Assembly (NCBI GenBank): GCA_945925985.1
Contig: CAMELV010000029.1
Coordinates: forward strand, 1 to 50,882
Reading direction: 5' to 3'
DNA length: 50,882 nucleotides
DNA from: Comamonas sp. lk
GTDB lineage: Bacteria; Pseudomonadota; Gammaproteobacteria; Burkholderiales; Burkholderiaceae_C
Of the stretch, positions 31,193-42,100 are shown piece by piece. The notes beneath the pieces are model-generated. The model did not search any database. It saw nothing but the letters and a program-made list of their open reading frames with translations, and had not been told where the DNA came from. Positions within the stretch are counted from its first letter, which is position 1. Each line of letters starts with the position of its first letter. Made by a program: the position numbers and the translations under genes.

Positions 31193-32173
31193 ATGCTAAA
31201 AGTCGGTCTGGCCTTGTTACGCCGTCTCGCTTGGGCAGCGGGCTTGTTGGTCGCCGTGCTGGCCATCAACTTCATCCTGATTCACGCTGCGCCGGGCGAC
31301 CCGGCCAGTGTGATTGCGGGTGAAATGGGTGGCGGTGACGAAGCTGTGATGGCCAGCATCAAGAAGGCCTACGGGCTGGACCAGCCGCTGCCGGTTCAGT
31401 TCGTGACCTACATCGGCAAGAGCCTGCAAGGTGACCTGGGCCAGTCTTACACCTACAGCAGACCCGTCTCAGGCCTGATCCTGGATCGCATTGGCCCGAC
31501 GATCCTGCTGGTGCTCACCGCGCTGGTCTTTGCGATTGTGGTGGGCACCTTGCTGGGCGTCTTCGCCTCGCGCAGGCCTGACAGTTTCGCCAGCAGTGCG
31601 GTCACCCTACTGTCGCTGGTCGGCTATGCCATGCCCGTGTTTTGGACCGGCATCCTGCTGGTGATCCTGTTTGGCAAAGTATGGCCCATCATGCCTATTG
31701 CCGGCATGCGCGACGTGCGCCAGTTCGGTGTGGGTGGCTGGAGCGCGGTGGTCGATGTGCTGCATCACCTGGTGTTACCGGCCCTCACGCTGACCATCAT
31801 CTACCTCGCGCAGTACAGCCGGCTCGCGCGGGCCAGCATGCTTGAAGTGCTGGGCTCCGACTACATCCGCACCGCACGGGCCAAGGGGCTTAACGAGTGG
31901 GTGGTGACCTTTAAACATGCCTTGCGCAATGCGCTGATGCCCGTTGTGACCATCGCGGGGCTCCAGTTTGGCAACCTGATCTCAGGCGCGGTGCTGGTGG
32001 AAACCGTGTTCAGCTGGCCCGGACTGGGTACGCTGGCGCTTGAGGCCATCTTGGGGCGCGACTACCCCACTTTGCTGGGCGTACTAACGTTTTCATCGAT
32101 GTTGGTCATTGCAGCCAACCTTGTCACCGACCTGAGTTACCGCTGGATCGACCCGCGGCTGCGTGGCAAATGA
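31193..32173 (+). CDS. DppB-type ABC permease
   Basis: A 326-residue permease with an N-terminal membrane segment and a BPD_transp_1 domain. The DppB-type loop GSDYIRTARAKGLNEWVVTF (EAA motif) and a C-terminal [13 protein letters not shown] are characteristic. It overlaps the next permease gene by 4 nt (ATGA). Confidence 0.9.
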   Translation: MLKVGLALLRRLAWAAGLLVAVLAINFILIHAAPGDPASVIAGEMGGGDEAVMASIKKAYGLDQPLPVQFVTYIGKSLQGDLGQSYTYSRPVSGLILDRIGPTILLVLTALVFAIVVGTLLGVFASRRPDSFASSAVTLLSLVGYAMPVFWTGILLVILFGKVWPIMPIAGMRDVRQFGVGGWSAVVDVLHHLVLPALTLTIIYLAQYSRLARASMLEVLGSDYIRTARAKGLNEWVVTFKHALRNALMPVVTIAGLQFGNLISGAVLVETVFSWPGLGTLALEAILGRDYPTLLGVLTFSSMLVIAANLVTDLSYRWIDPRLRGK

Positions 32174-33042
32174 GCACGACCCCGCCTGCTGTCAATGTGC
32201 TTTCCCCCGCACGGGAAGCCTGGCGTGTGTTCAGTCGCAACAAGGCCGCCATGCTGGGCTTGCTGCTGCTGGTCTGCATTGCGCTGGTCATGCTGCTGGG
32301 GCCCACCTTGTACGGCGTGAAGCCCTTCGACATCATGGGCGCCCCGTTTACCGAGCCCTTCACAGACCGCAAGTTGTGGCTGGGTACCGACTACCTGGGC
32401 CGCGACATCTTGGCCGGCATGTTGGTTGGTGGCCGCGCCACGGTGATGGTTGGGCTGGCGGCGGCCTTCATCACAGTATCTATTGGCGTCACAGTCGGTT
32501 CTTTGGCAGGTTACTTCGGCGGCTGGGTCGACAGCCTGCTGTCGCGGCTGACCGAGTTGTTTCAGGTGCTGCCGGCGCTGCTGTTCGCCATGGTGCTGGT
32601 GACCTTGTTCCAGCCCTCGCTGATTGTGGTGATCGTCGCCATCGGCATGGTCAGTTGGACGGGTACCGCGCGGCTGGCTCGGGCCGAATTCATGCGCCTG
32701 CGTGGTTTGGAGTATGTGAGCGCTGCGCGGGCCATGGGGGCCAGCCACCTGCGCCTGATGCTGCGCGAGATCCTGCCCAATGCGCTGCCGCCACTCATCG
32801 TGTCGGCAACCCTGATCATCGGTGTGGCCATTTTGTTTGAAGCAGGCTTGAGCTTCCTGGGCTTGTCAGACCCCAACGTCATGAGTTGGGGTCTGATGAT
32901 CGGCTCAAACCGGCGCAACATCCTGGAATGCTGGTGGGCAGTGAGCTTCCCTGGCGCGGCGATTTTCCTCACGGTGTTGTCGGTCAGCTTGGTGGGCGAC
33001 GGCCTGAATGACGCACTAAACCCCAAGCTGCACCTGCGCTGA
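32170..33042 (+). CDS. DppC-type ABC permease
   Basis: A 290-residue permease. The N-terminal segment ([20 protein letters not shown]) is the OppC/DppC type, followed by [20 protein letters not shown] and the EAA loop [20 protein letters not shown]. The C-terminus ends [19 protein letters not shown], a family hallmark. Start overlaps the dppB-type stop. Confidence 0.9.
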   Translation: MSTTPPAVNVLSPAREAWRVFSRNKAAMLGLLLLVCIALVMLLGPTLYGVKPFDIMGAPFTEPFTDRKLWLGTDYLGRDILAGMLVGGRATVMVGLAAAFITVSIGVTVGSLAGYFGGWVDSLLSRLTELFQVLPALLFAMVLVTLFQPSLIVVIVAIGMVSWTGTARLARAEFMRLRGLEYVSAARAMGASHLRLMLREILPNALPPLIVSATLIIGVAILFEAGLSFLGLSDPNVMSWGLMIGSNRRNILECWWAVSFPGAAIFLTVLSVSLVGDGLNDALNPKLHLR

Positions 33043-33061
33043 CCTACCCCATGCTGAAGCC

Positions 33062-34068
<1,007 letters not shown>

Positions 34069-34072
<4 letters not shown>

Positions 34073-35091
34073 CCGACAACACCCAGGCGCTGTTGCGGGT
34101 GCGCGACCTTAAGGTGCATTTCCCACTGGGCAGCGGTCTGTTTGGCAGCAAGTCGGTGGTCAAGGCTGTTGACGGCGTGAGCTTTGACATCCCGAAGGGC
34201 ACCACCTTTGGCATCGTGGGCGAGAGTGGCTCGGGCAAAAGTACCACCGCGCTGGCCGTGATGCGCCTGGTGAACATCACCTCGGGCAGCATGCACCTGG
34301 GTACTGATGACATTGGCCGCCTGGGAGGCGAAGGGCTGCGCCGGGTGCGCCGGCGCTTCCAGATGGTGTTCCAAGACCCTTTTGCGTCGCTCAATCCGCG
34401 AAAGCGTGCGGGCGACGCGATCCTTGAGGCGCTGGAGTTGATGGACGTCGGCGAGCCGGCCGCACGGCCCGAACTGGCGCGCCACCTGTTCATGCAAACC
34501 GGGCTGCGCCCGGAGCAACTGCAACTGTTTCCGCACCAGTTCTCGGGCGGGCAACGCCAACGCATCGTGCTGGCCCGGGCCCTGGCGGCCAAGCCTGAGC
34601 TGGTGGTGTGCGACGAGCCGGTGTCTGCGCTTGATGTGGCCATCCAGGCCCAGATCCTGAACCTGATGCAGCGGCTGCAACGCGAGTTGGGCCTGACCTA
34701 CCTGTTCATCTCGCACGATCTCGGCGTGATCCGCCACATGTGCGACGAGATCGGCGTGATGTACCTGGGCCAGATCGTCGAGCAGGCCGACCGCCAGTCT
34801 CTGTTTGAGCGCCCGCTGCATCCCTACACCTTGGCGCTGTGGTCGGCTGCACCGTCGTTCAACCCAGGCACGCGCAGCCGGCGTGACCGCATCCGGCTGC
34901 AGGGCGACCCACCCAGCCCCATCAACGTGCCGCCGGGCTGCCGCTTTGCGGGGCGGTGTCCGTTTGCCGAGGCTCGTTGCCACACCGAGCCCCCAGTTCT
35001 GCGCACGGTGCTGCCAGGTCACCAGGTGGCTTGCCACCGGGTGTCTGACGGTGGCGCCCCGCTTTACCCCGTTTCTGTCCGACCCGTCTGA
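34069..35091 (+). CDS. DppF-type ABC ATPase
   Basis: About 340 residues from ATG 34069 ([20 protein letters not shown]). Walker [15 protein letters not shown], signature [16 protein letters not shown] and Walker [17 protein letters not shown] are intact, as is the C-terminal Cys-rich tail ([16 protein letters not shown]). The preceding gene's 3' end overlaps it by 4 nt. Partner of the DppD-type ATPase. Confidence 0.9.
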
Positions 35092-35096
35092 CCACC

Positions 35097-36734
35097 ATGC
35101 ACACCACCATTTACTCTGCGCGCAAGATCATCACCATGAACGCATCGCGTCCCACTGCCACCCACGTGGCGGTGCGCGAAGGCCGCATTCTGGGTGCCGG
35201 GTCGATCGACGAACTCAAGGGTTGGGGGCCGCATGCGGTTGACAACCGTTTTGCCGACAAGGTCCTGATGCCCGGGCTGGTCGAAGCCCATGCCCACCTC
35301 ATGGCCGGCGGCCTGTGGCGCTACACCTATTGCGGCTATTTTGACCTGCGAGACCCGGATGGCCGCAACTGGCCAGGCGGCCGCACGCTAGAGGCCGTGA
35401 TCGGCCAACTCAGCAGTGCCAGCGCACGGCAGGCCGATGGCCCCCTGTTGGGCTGGGGCTTTGACCCGATTTACTTTGGCGACCAAAGGGTCAGCCGGCA
35501 TGACCTGGACCGCGTCAGCGCAGCCCGGGCTGTGGGTGTGCTGCACGCCAGCGGCCACATCCTGAACGTCAACAGTTTTGTGCTGGAAAAAGCTGGCCTG
35601 CTGCGGGCTGGGGTCGAACACCCGGGCATGCCGCTAGGCGCCGATGGCCTGCCCACCGGCGAACTCAAAGGACCGGATGCGATGACGGCCGCCTTTGCCA
35701 TGGTGGGGCTGGACCGTTCCTTTCTGTCAGGCGACGAGTTCGGCGTCCGGGCCTTTGCCAAACTGGCGGTGCGCGCCGGTGTCACCACCTCCACAGATCT
35801 GGCCGCCACCCTGCTGGAGCCCGAACTGGACAGCCTGCTGAGCATCACCGCTGAGGACGACTACCCGCTGCGGCTGGTGCCGCTATTGCGCCTGATCGGC
35901 ATGACACCAACGCAAGCCGTAGAACGCTCCGTGGCCCTGAGCAGCCGCAGCACCGAGCGGCTGCGGCTGGGCCGCATCAAGGTGGTGGCCGATGGCTCTA
36001 TACAAGGCTTTTCGGCCCGCATGCGCTGGCCAGGTTACTTCAATGGCGCACCCAACGGCCTGTGGTACACCGCGCCGGAGACCATCCGCGATTGCTACAC
36101 CCTGGCGCTGCAAAACGGCGTACAGGTGCACACCCACACCAACGGCGACGAGGCCACCGAGCTGGCGCTGGACTGCCTGGCCGCGGCCCTGAAAGCTGCG
36201 CCCACGCGTGACCACCGCTTCAACCTGCAGCATTGCCAGTTGGCCGATGCCGCGCAGTTCCGGCGCATGAAGTCGCTGGACATGTGCGTCAACCTGTTTG
36301 CCAACCACCATTTCTACTGGGGTGACCAGCACTACAGCACCACGGTCGGGCCGGAGCGGGCCGAGCGCATGAACGCCTGCGCCACCGCGCAACGCAGCGG
36401 CGTGCCCTTCACCATCCACAGCGATGCCCCGGTCACGCCGCTGGGGCCGCTGTTCACCGCCTGGTGCGCCGTCAACCGGTTGACTGCCTCCGGCCGGGTG
36501 CTGGGTGCGCAGGAACGCATCTCGGTGGCCGACGCGCTGCAAGCCATCACGCTGGGCGCGGCCTACACCCTCAAGCTTGACCATGAAATTGGATCGATCG
36601 AATCCGGCAAGCGGGCTGACTTCTGCGTGCTCGACGACGATCCCACCGCCATGCCACCCGAGCAGCTCAAGGACGTGCGCGTTTGGGGCACGGTGCAGGG
36701 CGGCCGGGTGTTCCAGGCGCCGCAGCCTGTGTGA
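35097..36734 (+). CDS. YtcJ-type amidohydrolase
   Basis: A 545-residue amidohydrolase of the metal-dependent TIM-barrel superfamily. Visible are the metal ligands HAH in LVEAHAHLMAGG, later HTHTNGDEATELALD, and the last Asp region FTIHSDAPVTPLGPLF. A C-terminal small beta domain ends the protein (IESGKRADFCVLDDDP). The gene follows the ABC ATPase by 5 nt and so belongs to the transport operon; it likely cleaves the imported amide. Actual substrate unknown. Confidence 0.86.
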   Translation: MHTTIYSARKIITMNASRPTATHVAVREGRILGAGSIDELKGWGPHAVDNRFADKVLMPGLVEAHAHLMAGGLWRYTYCGYFDLRDPDGRNWPGGRTLEAVIGQLSSASARQADGPLLGWGFDPIYFGDQRVSRHDLDRVSAARAVGVLHASGHILNVNSFVLEKAGLLRAGVEHPGMPLGADGLPTGELKGPDAMTAAFAMVGLDRSFLSGDEFGVRAFAKLAVRAGVTTSTDLAATLLEPELDSLLSITAEDDYPLRLVPLLRLIGMTPTQAVERSVALSSRSTERLRLGRIKVVADGSIQGFSARMRWPGYFNGAPNGLWYTAPETIRDCYTLALQNGVQVHTHTNGDEATELALDCLAAALKAAPTRDHRFNLQHCQLADAAQFRRMKSLDMCVNLFANHHFYWGDQHYSTTVGPERAERMNACATAQRSGVPFTIHSDAPVTPLGPLFTAWCAVNRLTASGRVLGAQERISVADALQAITLGAAYTLKLDHEIGSIESGKRADFCVLDDDPTAMPPEQLKDVRVWGTVQGGRVFQAPQPV

Positions 36735-36745
36735 TATCCGGTTTG

Positions 36746-37726
36746 ATGTCCGGTGTGAAGCCCGGTCTGATTCCGACCCTGATCGTCGGCGGCTACCTGG
36801 GCGCCGGCAAGACCACGCTGGTGAACCACCTGCTCCGCCATGCCGACGGCCGGCGCATCGCGGTCATGGTCAACGATTTTGGCGAACTTACCATCGATGC
36901 CGACCTGATCGAGGGCGCCGAGGGCAGCGTGCTGGCCCTGGCCGGCGGCTGCGTCTGCTGCAGCTTTGGCTCGGACCTGCTGGGTGCGCTACAAGACGTG
37001 CTGCAGCGCCAACCGCCGCCCGACCTGATCCTGATTGAAACCAGCGGCGTCGCCCTGCCGGCTGCCGTAGCCCGCTCGGCCCGCCTGCTGCCAGGGCTGC
37101 GCATCGAGGGCATTGTGCTCATGCTGGACGCCGAAACTGTGCGCCAGCGCAGCGCCGACCCCTACGTGGGCGACCTGGTCCGCCAGCAATTGCTGGACGC
37201 CGACTTACTGATTCTGAACAAAACCGAACTCTGCAGCCCGACCCAGTTGGCTGAGCTGAACGCCTGGCTGCCCACCATGACCACACCTGGCACGCCAGTG
37301 GTGCCGGCCAACCAGGCCCGCGTGCCGCCAGAACTGGTGCTGGGTTTTCACGCCGACTGGGCTGCCAACCCACAGGGCACCAACGGCGATGCTCTAGCGC
37401 GCTGGGCGGCGCAGCCCATCACACACCCTATCACCCCGCCCATTGCATCGGCCGCGGATCGCTTTGTGAATGAGCTATTTGTGCTGAGCGCGCCGCTGGA
37501 CCCGCAGCAACTGTTGGCTGCCCTGACTGCGCCGGATGCCGGCGTGGTCCGCGCCAAAGGCTGGCTGACCGACCTGGCCGGCCAGCGCCACCTGCTACAA
37601 CAGGTCGGCCGCCGCATTGAGCTGCTGCCGCTTGCACCCGACGTCGGTCCGTCAGGCCCTGACCGGCTACTGGTCATTGGTCTGGCTGGCATCTATCGCC
37701 GTGGCGATTTGCTACTAAATACATAG
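36746..37726 (+). CDS. CobW/G3E family GTPase (metal chaperone type)
   Basis: About 326 residues from ATG 36746 (MSGVKPGLIPTLIVGGYLGA); a GTG at 36731 overlapping the amidohydrolase stop is an alternative. The P-loop GGYLGAGKTTLVNHLL and the metal-binding CxCC motif (GGCVCCSFGSDLL) mark the CobW family, and LILNKTEL provides the guanine-specificity motif. COG0523-type GTPases deliver zinc or other metals to client enzymes, and the neighbouring amidohydrolase is a metalloenzyme and an obvious candidate client. The last codons and the stop are inside a dispersed repeat, so the C-terminus may have been replaced. Confidence 0.83.
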   Translation: MSGVKPGLIPTLIVGGYLGAGKTTLVNHLLRHADGRRIAVMVNDFGELTIDADLIEGAEGSVLALAGGCVCCSFGSDLLGALQDVLQRQPPPDLILIETSGVALPAAVARSARLLPGLRIEGIVLMLDAETVRQRSADPYVGDLVRQQLLDADLLILNKTELCSPTQLAELNAWLPTMTTPGTPVVPANQARVPPELVLGFHADWAANPQGTNGDALARWAAQPITHPITPPIASAADRFVNELFVLSAPLDPQQLLAALTAPDAGVVRAKGWLTDLAGQRHLLQQVGRRIELLPLAPDVGPSGPDRLLVIGLAGIYRRGDLLLNT

Positions 37727-37800
37727 CTATAACCCCAATAAGGACGGGGGCTAGAGGCCAATTTAATTCATGGATTCCCGGTCGCAGCCGGGAATGACGA
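37707..37800. repeat. Composite dispersed repeat, left copy
   Basis: 94 nt that matches 38716-38809 without gaps and with about 11 mismatches. The left part contains TAGCTAT and GGGCTAGAGGCC; the right part holds an 8-bp stem-loop (ATTCCCGG, TCGCAG, CCGGGAAT). The stop codon of the CobW-type gene lies in it. The hairpin half is of the widespread ATTCCC...GGGAAT type. Confidence 0.85.
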
Positions 37801-37809
37801 ACCTCTGTC

Positions 37810-37829
37810 ATCCTCGCGTAAGCGGGGAT
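37810..37829. repeat. Second small hairpin repeat
   Basis: ATCCTCGC, loop GTAA, GCGGGGAT: an 8-bp stem with one G-T pair, a few bases after the composite repeat. It is of the REP-like type that often occurs next to the ATTCCC hairpins. The right copy of the composite repeat lacks it. Confidence 0.5.
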
Positions 37830-37857
37830 CCATGCCCCCCATAGGCTTGCCAAAGGC

Positions 37858-37929
37858 TCAGGACACCGTCTGGTAGTACAGGTTCTGCGGGTGCTTGGCC
37901 TGGGCGAAGAACAGCCAGCGATCGGATTG
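37858..37929 (-). pseudogene. Possible 3' remnant of a lost gene
   Basis: On the minus strand a 23-codon open frame ends in TGA and reads QSDRWLFFAQAKHPQNLYYQ followed by TVS. The composition (aromatic-rich, balanced charges) looks protein-like rather than random, but a stop lies just upstream and the hairpin repeats follow downstream. I cannot name the family. It may be the tail left after a deletion. Confidence 0.3.
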
Positions 37930-37980
37930 TCATCGGCACATGCTCCATCCGAAACGATGGTCAACACCCTGTGCTAAAAA

Positions 37981-38325
37981 TTAGCCCCGAGTTTCCAACA
38001 GACGGGCCAAGTCAACTTTCAAGCCTTCCAAGTCCTCCGTGGCAGTCAGGTAAACAATTTCATCGTCCACCGAGTCATAGCCGTGAATGATGCGATTACG
38101 CAGGTCAATCGCCAGCTTCAAATTGGACACAGCTTTGATCAAGCCGGGCTCAAGTTTGGCCAACTGGGCGCATGCTTCACCCAAAATTTCCAACTGACGC
38201 TCGACCGCTGACCGGCGCATTTTGTCTGCGAGATACACATCCAATGTGATGCCGGCGACAAATTCCTGGGCCGAACCGATGGCGCCCAAGGCGTCAGCCA
38301 ACAGCTTCGGCGTTTTGTCGGTCAT
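37981..38325 (-). CDS. hepT: HepT-like (DUF86) RNase toxin
   Basis: A 114-residue mostly helical HEPN protein. The catalytic R-x4-H motif is R76-NRII-H81 (RNRIIHGYD), as in HepT toxins. It overlaps the nucleotidyltransferase gene by 32 nt and is transcribed after it, the standard order of the HepT/MntA toxin-antitoxin system. In such systems MntA adds AMP to a Tyr near this motif (here Y83 in HGYD) to silence the toxin. The whole pair lies between two 94-bp direct repeats. Confidence 0.88.
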   Translation of the reverse strand: MTDKTPKLLADALGAIGSAQEFVAGITLDVYLADKMRRSAVERQLEILGEACAQLAKLEPGLIKAVSNLKLAIDLRNRIIHGYDSVDDEIVYLTATEDLEGLKVDLARLLETRG

Positions 38326-38641
38326 AAATCATGATGCGACTGCGATTGACAGCCTGCAAGAAATACGGATTGCGGATGTAGCGCGGGTTAACCAAATCCA
38401 CGTGACGCCCGAGAACCTTCTCCAGGTCATCGGCCAAGCCGATCCAACGCTTTGCTCGCGACCCGGCAGCTTGGTGGTCAAGTTCCACCAAAAAATCGAA
38501 GTCACTGGAGTCGGGATTGAAGTCCGGCCCGGTTGCAGAGCCAAACAATTCGAGGCAAGCAACGCCATGCCGTTCGCACAGCGCGGCAATCTCTCGCATG
38601 TATGGGGCCAAAGTGGTGTGCATGCGCGGATTATTCAACAT
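38294..38641 (-). CDS. mntA: MntA-like nucleotidyltransferase antitoxin
   Basis: A 115-residue minimal nucleotidyltransferase. The motif begins GSATG (G34-S35) and ends DFD (D47, D49); the spacing is one residue longer than the usual GSx10DxD. ATG at Met7 (MHTTLAP) is an alternative start. MntA antitoxins AMPylate HepT and so neutralise it, in contrast to antitoxins that only bind. The overlap with hepT indicates co-translation. Confidence 0.85.
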   Translation of the reverse strand: MLNNPRMHTTLAPYMREIAALCERHGVACLELFGSATGPDFNPDSSDFDFLVELDHQAAGSRAKRWIGLADDLEKVLGRHVDLVNPRYIRNPYFLQAVNRSRIMIYDRQNAEAVG

Positions 38642-38715
38642 CTTCAGCCTAAGTGGCTCAAGTATTCAGTGCGCAGTTGGTGCCCATCGCCCGGCAGGTG
38701 TAGGTCGCGGAATGA

Positions 38716-38809
38716 ATTTGCTACAAAATAAATAGCTACAACCTCAATAAGTACGTGGGCTAGAGGCCAATTTGAGTCATGGACTCCCGGTCCTAGCCGG
38801 GAATGACGA
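38716..38809. repeat. Composite dispersed repeat, right copy
   Basis: Direct-repeat partner of 37707-37800, in the same orientation, 1,009 bp away. The hairpin is ACTCCCGG, TCCTAG, CCGGGAAT (7 of 8 pairs). Together the two copies bracket hepT-mntA. Confidence 0.85.
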
Positions 38810-38863
38810 CGCTGGGCCGGGAGTGACGGGAAGTTCGCCAAAAACACCGTGTTCAGCCCTATA

Positions 38864-38893
38864 CTGACTCTGCGCTGCGCGTCTTTTTATTAT
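38864..38893 (+). promoter_or_regulatory. Candidate promoter of the BREX-2 operon
   Basis: CTGACT at 38864-38869, 18 nt spacer, TATTAT at 38888-38893, followed by the HTH gene start 32 nt later. The -10 is good, the -35 matches in four of six positions. The region between repeat and HTH gene has no other obvious promoter. Confidence 0.4.
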
Positions 38894-38925
38894 TCTACGC
38901 ATCACCCCAACCCATAAACAAGGCC

Positions 38926-39147
38926 ATGATCCGCTGCAATCTCTCCACACTGATGGGGCGCGACAAGCTCCGCATCTCTGATGTCGTGCGAGAAACCGGG
39001 CTCAATCGCAGCACGATCACAGCGCTCTACAAAGAGACCGCCACGCGGGTCGATCTGCCGGCGATTGACCTGCTGTGCCGCCTCTTTCGCTGCCAGGTGG
39101 GCGAACTCTTTGAGCACCTGCCAGAAGCCTCCGAGGAACGTCCATGA
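38926..39147 (+). CDS. Small Cro/XRE-type HTH regulator
   Basis: A 73-residue protein made almost only of a helix-turn-helix (LRISDVVRETGLNRSTITAL, then IDLLCRLFRCQVGELFEHL), the YozG/Cro-C1 type. The stop overlaps the pglW start by 4 nt (ATGA), so it is the first gene of the BREX-2 operon. An autoregulator that limits expression of the costly and possibly toxic BREX set is the simplest role (inference). Confidence 0.83.
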   Translation: MIRCNLSTLMGRDKLRISDVVRETGLNRSTITALYKETATRVDLPAIDLLCRLFRCQVGELFEHLPEASEERP

Positions 39148-42100
39148 GCCTCAGCGCCGCCCGCTGGCACGTCATCGCCGAGTCCAACTTTGCGTGGGAA
39201 CGCGAAGCGCTGGACTGGCTACGCAGCAACCTGCCCGACCGCGATGCCTGGCACGTCTGGACTAACTTTGAGTTCATCGACGACGAAGGCAAGGTCAGCG
39301 AGGTCGATGCGCTGGTGCTTTCGCCTGCCGGCCTGTTCCTGGTCGAGATCAAGAGCCGCCCTGGCGTACTGCGGGGCGATGCGCACAGCTGGACCTGGAC
39401 CACCGACGGGCGCTCCAACACCTACGACAACCCGCTCGTCCTGGCAAACCGCAAAGCCAAGCGGCTGGCGAGCCTGCTCAGGCGCCAGCCCGCCATCGCC
39501 AAAGCCAAGTTCCGCCTCCCCTTTGTCGAGCCGGCGATCTTTTTGTCATCCAGCAGCCTGTCCTGCCAGCTGGAAGGCCAGGCCAGGACGGCAACCTTCC
39601 AACACGGACGGCCGGGCACTGTGGACAACCCCGGCATCGTCGGCGCCTTGGCCAATGGCATCACCAGCCGGGCGACCACGTCGGTGGACGCTGCCCAGGC
39701 GCGCGCCATCGCCCGTGGCCTGGCCGAGGCGGGCATCCGCCCCTCCAACAAGCACCGCCAGGTGGGCGACTACCGGCTGACCAAGCTGCTGACCGAGGGC
39801 GAAGGCTTTCAGGACTGGGAAGCCAGCCACGTCAGCATCGATACGGTGCACCGGCGCGTGCGCATCTACACGGTGGCCACGGCCTCCAGCCCCGAGATTC
39901 GCGCCACGCGGGTTCGGCAGGCGCGCCGTGAATTCGAGATCCTCGAAGGCATCGACCATCCCGGCATCCTGAAGGTCAAGGACTACAAGGAAACCGAACT
40001 CGGGCCCGCGCTGATCTTCGATCACGACCCGAAAGCCGTGCGGCTGGATCACCTGCTGCGCGAGCGCGGCAAAACCCTTACCGTCACCCAGCGCCTTCAG
40101 CTGGTGCGCGACATCGCGGAGACGCTCAAGTACGCGCACGCCAAGCGCCTGTATCACCGCGCCTTGGGGCCGCAAAGCATCCTCGTCCATGGACTAGACA
40201 CCGGCGCGATGCACCTGCGGCTGATGAACTGGCAATTAGCCTCGCGCAACGTTGGCGACCTCTCATCGCCCTACACGGTGCACCGCACCACTGGCACAAG
40301 ACACGTCGAAAACTACGTTGAAGACCCGGGGCTGATCTACTTGGCGCCCGAAACCACCCGGGCCGACCCGGCGCAGGGCCCCAGCCTCGATGTCTTCTCG
40401 CTGGGCTGCATCGCTTACTACCTCTTCAGCGGCCAGCCGCCGGCCGAGTCGGTGCTGGATCTGGCTGAAAAGCTGCGTGTCGGTCAAGGCCTGCGCCTGT
40501 CTGACACCATGGACGGCTGCGGAGCGCGGCAGCAGGAATTGATCCAGTTCGCCACTTACCCCGACCTGCTGGCGCGCTACGACTCGATCCAGGGCTTCCT
40601 TGATGACCTAGACCGGGTCGAAGATGAACTGACCACCCCGGACCCGGAAGCCACCGTCGACCCCAGCATCGCCAGCACCGGCGACCGGCTGGAGGGCGGA
40701 TTCACCGTCGTCAAGCGTGTAGGTCGCGGCTCGTCCAGCGACGCCCTGCTGGTGCGCAGGGACGGCAGCGAAGATGAGCACATTCTCAAGGTGGCCTGTG
40801 ACATTGCGCACAACGACCGCCTGGTTGCCGAAGGCGAAGTGCTCGCCCGTCTGCACCACCAAAACATCGTTGCCCACCGCGAAACGCTCACCGTTGCCGG
40901 CCGCACCGCCCTGCTGCTCAAGAACGCTGGCGCCAGAACGCTGGCCGAAAAGATCAAGGACGAAGGCCGACTATCGCTCGACATGTTGCAGCGCTTCGGT
41001 GAAGAGCTCATAGAAGCAGTGAACCACCTTGAGGCCGAAGGCGTTGCCCACCGCGACATCAAGCCTGAAAACATTGGCATTGCTGAAAACCGGAACCGAA
41101 AACTTCAGCTCGTTCTGTTCGACTTCTCGCTTTGCCGCACACCCGCCGACAACATCACGGCCGGCACCCACCCCTACCTTGACCCCTTTCTGTCAATGCG
41201 CCGGCCGCCGCGTTGGGATCTGTACGCCGAGCGCTTTGCGCTGGCAGTCACCCTGTATGAGATGGCGGTGGGCCAGCCCCCCGTCTGGGGCGACGGTCAA
41301 ACCTCGCCGGCCATGCTGGATGCTGAAGCCAGCATCGAGAGCGATGTCTTCGACCCAGTCACCCGCGAAGGCTTCACCACCTTCTTTGCCAAGGCGCTCA
41401 GGCGAGATTACAAGGAACGATTCGACAACGCCGAAGAAGTGCTGCGCGCCTGGCGCGCCATCTTCACGGCCAGGCAAACCGTCCATCCCGGCCAAGCGGG
41501 TGACAGCGCTGCCGACAGTGGCTTTGGCGCGATAGCGCTGACCGCAACACCGCTCACCACCATGGCCGAGCTGGGCTACAGCCTGGAAGCGCAGGATGTT
41601 CTGGAACGCATGGGCATCCACAACGCGCGTGAACTGCTCGCGGTGGATCGCATCCGTTTTCGTTACCTGCGCGGTGTGGGCGACAAAATTCGTAAGGAGA
41701 TTCGGCTCACAGCGAAAGATCTGGCGCGCCGTCGTCCAGACCTGACCCAGGGCCGCGCTGCAGCGCATGACACCGAAGATGCTGATGGCGCCGTCAGCAT
41801 CAATGAGCTGGCTGCCCTGTTGCTGCCACGCCGCCCAGCCGGAGATGACCGCCCGGAAGAAGCCGCACTGGCCCACTACCTGGGGCTGGACGACGCCGTG
41901 AAAGCCGGTGTGTGGCCCAGCTTGGGCGACGCCGCACAAGCGGGCGAAGTGGACCGCACCACCCTTACAGGCACGCTCATCAAGGCCCGAGAACGCTGGT
42001 TAAAAACCCCCGCCTTTACCGAGCTGCGTCATCAGATCGACACGCTGCTGCGCAGCCAGGGGCAAGTCATGAGCGCTGCAGAAGGCGCTATGGCCCTGCT

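Noticed and set aside
37707..38809. CRISPR array
   Set aside because: Only two copies of the repeat, 94 nt long, 1 kb apart, with genes in between; no regular spacers.
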